Origin: Hydrogenophilales bacterium
Lineage (GTDB): Bacteria > Pseudomonadota > Gammaproteobacteria > Burkholderiales > Thiobacillaceae
Direction: 5' to 3'
Assembly: GCA_023258975.1 (NCBI GenBank)
Contig: JAHFRD010000004.1
Span: 62,001 to 126,000 of the forward strand
DNA length: 64,000 nt
A model generated the notes under the pieces. That model was given only the letters and a program-made list of their open reading frames with translations, made no database searches and was not told where the DNA came from. Shown piece after piece: positions 59,178 through 64,000 of the stretch; within the stretch, counting starts at the first letter, position 1, and every line of letters starts with the position of its first letter. The position numbers were made by a program, and so were the translations under genes.

Positions 59178-60203
59178 TTACATAAAGGCCGGCGCTTTGC
59201 CCTTGTTCATCAGGGCCAGGCCCAGTTGTTTCAGTTCGTCCCAGGCGTCTTCCCTGAGCAGTCCCTTGGCGGCGCGGTCGAGGCGCGAGAGACCGCGCAT
59301 GGCCCAGGCCAGTTTGCTCGGACCCGCGCGTTGCAGGGCGCGTTCCACCAGGCCTTGCCGGCTGTCCCAGACCCGCGCGGCCCGCATCAGCGCGGGCAGG
59401 TGTTCGCCGCGAGAAAGGCCGGCGGCGAGCCGGTAGAGCGTGCGCACCTCGCCGCCCAGCACCGCCAGCACGAAGGGCAGCGCCTCGCCTTCCGCCTGGA
59501 GGCCATCCAGCACCCGGCAAAATCGCGCGGCGTCGCCCTTGAGAAACGACTCGGACAGATCCGCCACATCATAGCGCGCGACATCGGTGACGGCGCCTCG
59601 CACGGCCTCGCGGTCCATCGGCCCGGGCGGCAGCAACAGCGCGAGCTTTTCGATCTCCTGATGCGCGGCGAGCAGGTTGCCTTCCACGCGCGCGGCCAGC
59701 CAGGCCAGGGTCTCACGGTCGGCCTTCAGGCCGTGGCGCGCGAGACGTTCACCGATCCAGTCGGGCAGGCGTTCCAGCGGCGGCGGCGCGGTCTGCAACA
59801 GGACGCCTTTGGATTCAAGCGCGCCGGCCCATTTCGTCGCCAAAGTGGCCTTGTCGAGTTTCGGCGCGGTGACCAGCAGCACGGTGTCGGCGGGTGGGTT
59901 GCCGGCCCACGCTTCCAGGGTCTTGCCGCCTTCGATGCCGGGCTTGCCGGTGGGCAAGCGCAGTTCGATCAGGCGGCGGCTGGAGAACAGGGAGAGGGAA
60001 TCGAAGCCGGCCAGCCAGCCTTTCCAGTCGAATCCGGTTTCACTTTGATAAGACTGGCGCTCGTCGTAGCCCTGGGCGTGGGCGGCGGCGCGAATGCGGG
60101 CGCACGCCTCGTCGGTCAGCAGCGGTTCGTCGCCGCTGACCAGCCAGATCGTCGCCAGACCGCGCTTGAGGTTGGCGTCGAGTTGCTCGCCGCGCAGTTT
60201 CAT
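59178..60203 (-). CDS. holA: DNA polymerase III delta subunit
   Basis: 341 residues. AAA+-like fold without a working Walker A, as usual for Hol[20 protein letters not shown] at the N-terminus, [34 protein letters not shown] and a C-terminal helical collar domain. It opens the beta clamp in the clamp loader. It lies 13 bp after lptE in the conserved lptE-holA order. Confidence 0.95.
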   Translation of the reverse strand: MKLRGEQLDANLKRGLATIWLVSGDEPLLTDEACARIRAAAHAQGYDERQSYQSETGFDWKGWLAGFDSLSLFSSRRLIELRLPTGKPGIEGGKTLEAWAGNPPADTVLLVTAPKLDKATLATKWAGALESKGVLLQTAPPPLERLPDWIGERLARHGLKADRETLAWLAARVEGNLLAAHQEIEKLALLLPPGPMDREAVRGAVTDVARYDVADLSESFLKGDAARFCRVLDGLQAEGEALPFVLAVLGGEVRTLYRLAAGLSRGEHLPALMRAARVWDSRQGLVERALQRAGPSKLAWAMRGLSRLDRAAKGLLREDAWDELKQLGLALMNKGKAPAFM

Positions 60204-60216
60204 CCCGGCCGTTGCA

Positions 60217-60717
60217 TCAATGTTTTATGAACGACAAGCGACGCAGCGCCTGGCGCAGGGCGTCCTGTTCCATGCCGCGATTGAGGGCGGCCTCTTCGCT
60301 TTCCTTGGCGAGCACCTGATCGTCGTTGTAGGAGAACTCGCGTGTCAGATGAATGGGCGCGGCGGCGATCAATTCGGTTCCGGTGGCATCGAAGGCGGAC
60401 AGGTTGACCTGGTACTCCAGGCGGTATTCCCGCACCTTGCCGCCACCGGAGAGGGACAGGATGTTCTTGCCACGGGTTTCCGGAGAAATCTTGATGCGTA
60501 CCGGCGCGTCTTCACTCTTCGCCGCCAGTTTCTTCAGGCTGGTCAACGACTGGCGCAACCCCTCGCCCAATACGGAGCCGGCCGGCGCGTCGACATACGC
60601 GGCCGCGAACGGCAACTGGGCCTGGCCGCGCAACTGGAAACCGCAACCACTCAGGACACCGGCCGCAGCCAGGATGGCCAGGTATTTGATCGCGCCATGC
60701 TTCATGAACAGACCCAT
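60217..60717 (-). CDS. lptE: LPS-assembly lipoprotein LptE
   Basis: 166 residues. The start at 60717 has a GAGGAAGAG site; an internal Met5 is an alternative. The lipobox VLSGCGFQLRG is characteristic of LptE. The mature part has the LptE alpha/beta layout (FAAAYVDAPAGSVLGEGLRQ; LEYQVNLSAFDATG; ALRQALRRLSFI). It plugs the LptD barrel for lipopolysaccharide export and follows leuS by 9 bp. Confidence 0.95.
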   Translation of the reverse strand: MGLFMKHGAIKYLAILAAAGVLSGCGFQLRGQAQLPFAAAYVDAPAGSVLGEGLRQSLTSLKKLAAKSEDAPVRIKISPETRGKNILSLSGGGKVREYRLEYQVNLSAFDATGTELIAAAPIHLTREFSYNDDQVLAKESEEAALNRGMEQDALRQALRRLSFIKH

Positions 60718-60726
60718 CGCTCTTCC

Positions 60727-63351
<2,625 letters not shown>

Positions 63352-63364
63352 TCAGCCGCCTCGG

Positions 63365-63394
63365 GTGACAGGCCGGCGCGGGCGCGTTTATACT
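63365..63394 (+). promoter_or_regulatory. Candidate promoter of prk
   Basis: GTGACA (63365-63370) and TATACT (63389-63394) are spaced 18 bp, in the 212-bp gap between the divergent leuS and prk genes. A GGGGGAG ribosome site precedes the prk start. Confidence 0.5.
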
Positions 63395-63515
63395 CGCGCG
63401 CCCCATTGCGGTTTCGTCGGGGTGAGAAGCGAAACATCAAACGTGGTGGCGCGCGCATTCCGCCGACACGTTTCATCTTTCCCGTTTCATCTTTCACGTT
63501 TTTGGGGGAGCACCC

Positions 63516-64000
63516 ATGTCCAAGAAGCATCCCGTCGTCGTCGTCACCGGCTCGTCCGGCGCCGGCACCACCACCGTCAAGCGCGCGTTCGAACACATCT
63601 TCTCGCGCGAGAAGTTGACCGCCGCCGTCATCGAAGGCGACAGTTTCCACAGCCTGGGCCGCGCCGAATTCAAGGAGGCCATGAAGAAGGCGGAAGCCGC
63701 CGGCAATCACAGCTTCAGCCACTTCGGCCCGGAAGCCAACGACTTCGCCGGCCTGGAAAATCTGTTCAAGACCTATGGCGAAACCGGTGGCGGCCAGCGC
63801 CGTTACTACATCCACAGCGATGAGGAAGCGGCCGAACACAACGCCAAACTGGGCACCCACCTTACGCCGGGCGAGTTCACCCCCTGGCGCGACCTGCCCG
63901 GCGGCAGCGACATCCTGTTCTATGAAGGCCTGCACGGCCTGGTGAAGACCGATGCCGTCGATATGCCGAAACATGTGGATCTGGGCGTCGGCGTGGTGCC
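63516..64000 (+). CDS. prkB: Phosphoribulokinase, proteobacterial class (3' truncated by window edge)
   Basis: 161 residues are visible. The N-terminus MSKKHPVVVVTGSSGAGTTT holds the P-loop. The downstream IEGDSFHS, NHSFSHFGPEANDF and LGTHLTPGEFTPW segments are typical of class I (bacterial) phosphoribulokinase. It makes ribulose bisphosphate, the RuBisCO substrate. Frame and motifs are clear despite truncation. Confidence 0.96.
   Translation, partial: MSKKHPVVVVTGSSGAGTTTVKRAFEHIFSREKLTAAVIEGDSFHSLGRAEFKEAMKKAEAAGNHSFSHFGPEANDFAGLENLFKTYGETGGGQRRYYIHSDEEAAEHNAKLGTHLTPGEFTPWRDLPGGSDILFYEGLHGLVKTDAVDMPKHVDLGVGVV

Overview
The window reads as a chromosomal segment of a GC-rich, chemolithoautotrophic betaproteobacterium. 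The evidence is a form II RuBisCO operon (cbbM-cbbQ-cbbO) with a divergent LysR regulator cbbR, a proteobacterial phosphoribulokinase at the right edge, the leuS-lptE-holA-proA-nadD-rsfS gene order, a cysteine-poor DksA, and a nine-haem cytochrome. A sulfur- or iron-oxidising relative of Thiobacillus would fit, but the genus is inference. No rRNA, tRNA, IS element or CRISPR array was seen.

Layout. (1) 1-16.7 kb: the end of a giant secreted protein (at least 3044 residues, truncated at the left edge). It carries propeller-like repeats, SdrD-type B repeats, a complete subtilisin domain nested inside one B repeat, cadherin/PKD repeats and a cohesin-dockerin-cohesin end. A DUF3467 gene and a four-gene operon follow: GAF-HlyD fusion, PqqD-like/M50/HlyD fusion, shortened SecA-like ATPase, HlyD adaptor. 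I read this as a candidate dedicated export system for the giant protein, and it is the most interesting part of the window. (2) 16.7-24.9 kb: an orphan DUF4212 gene, the CO2-fixation operon (minus strand), cbbR with an rRNA-type methyltransferase and a PLD-family nuclease. (3) 25-29.8 kb: dksA, a small accessory island (HicBA, XRE regulator, membrane protein, lipoprotein) bracketed by an imperfect direct repeat, then comM. (4) 29.8-44 kb: a secreted GH5 glycosidase and a long minus-strand type II secretion-like operon headed by DUF6502, DUF5666 and beta-barrel genes. (5) 44-55.7 kb: multihaem cytochrome, porin plus PBP-like gene, psiE, argB, a CBS protein with an ArsB/NhaD-type transporter, an MscS-like helix protein, a MarR-like regulator, and a MASE1 kinase/FixJ-type pair. 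(6) 55.7-64 kb: the housekeeping cluster sua5-like, rsfS, nadD, [hicA-hicB], proA, holA, lptE, leuS, then prk on the plus strand.

How parts may work together. RuBisCO is made from cbbM, activated by CbbQ/CbbO and controlled by CbbR; a terminator after cbbM would keep activase levels below RuBisCO. The type II-like machine has a plausible substrate, the GH5 enzyme, next to it. The 9.7-16.7 kb operon looks like a second, separate export route. Small GC-rich palindromes recur between genes and, in several places, in frame inside coding sequences (cbbO and two pseudopilin leaders). All calls come from reading the sequence; no database search was run.
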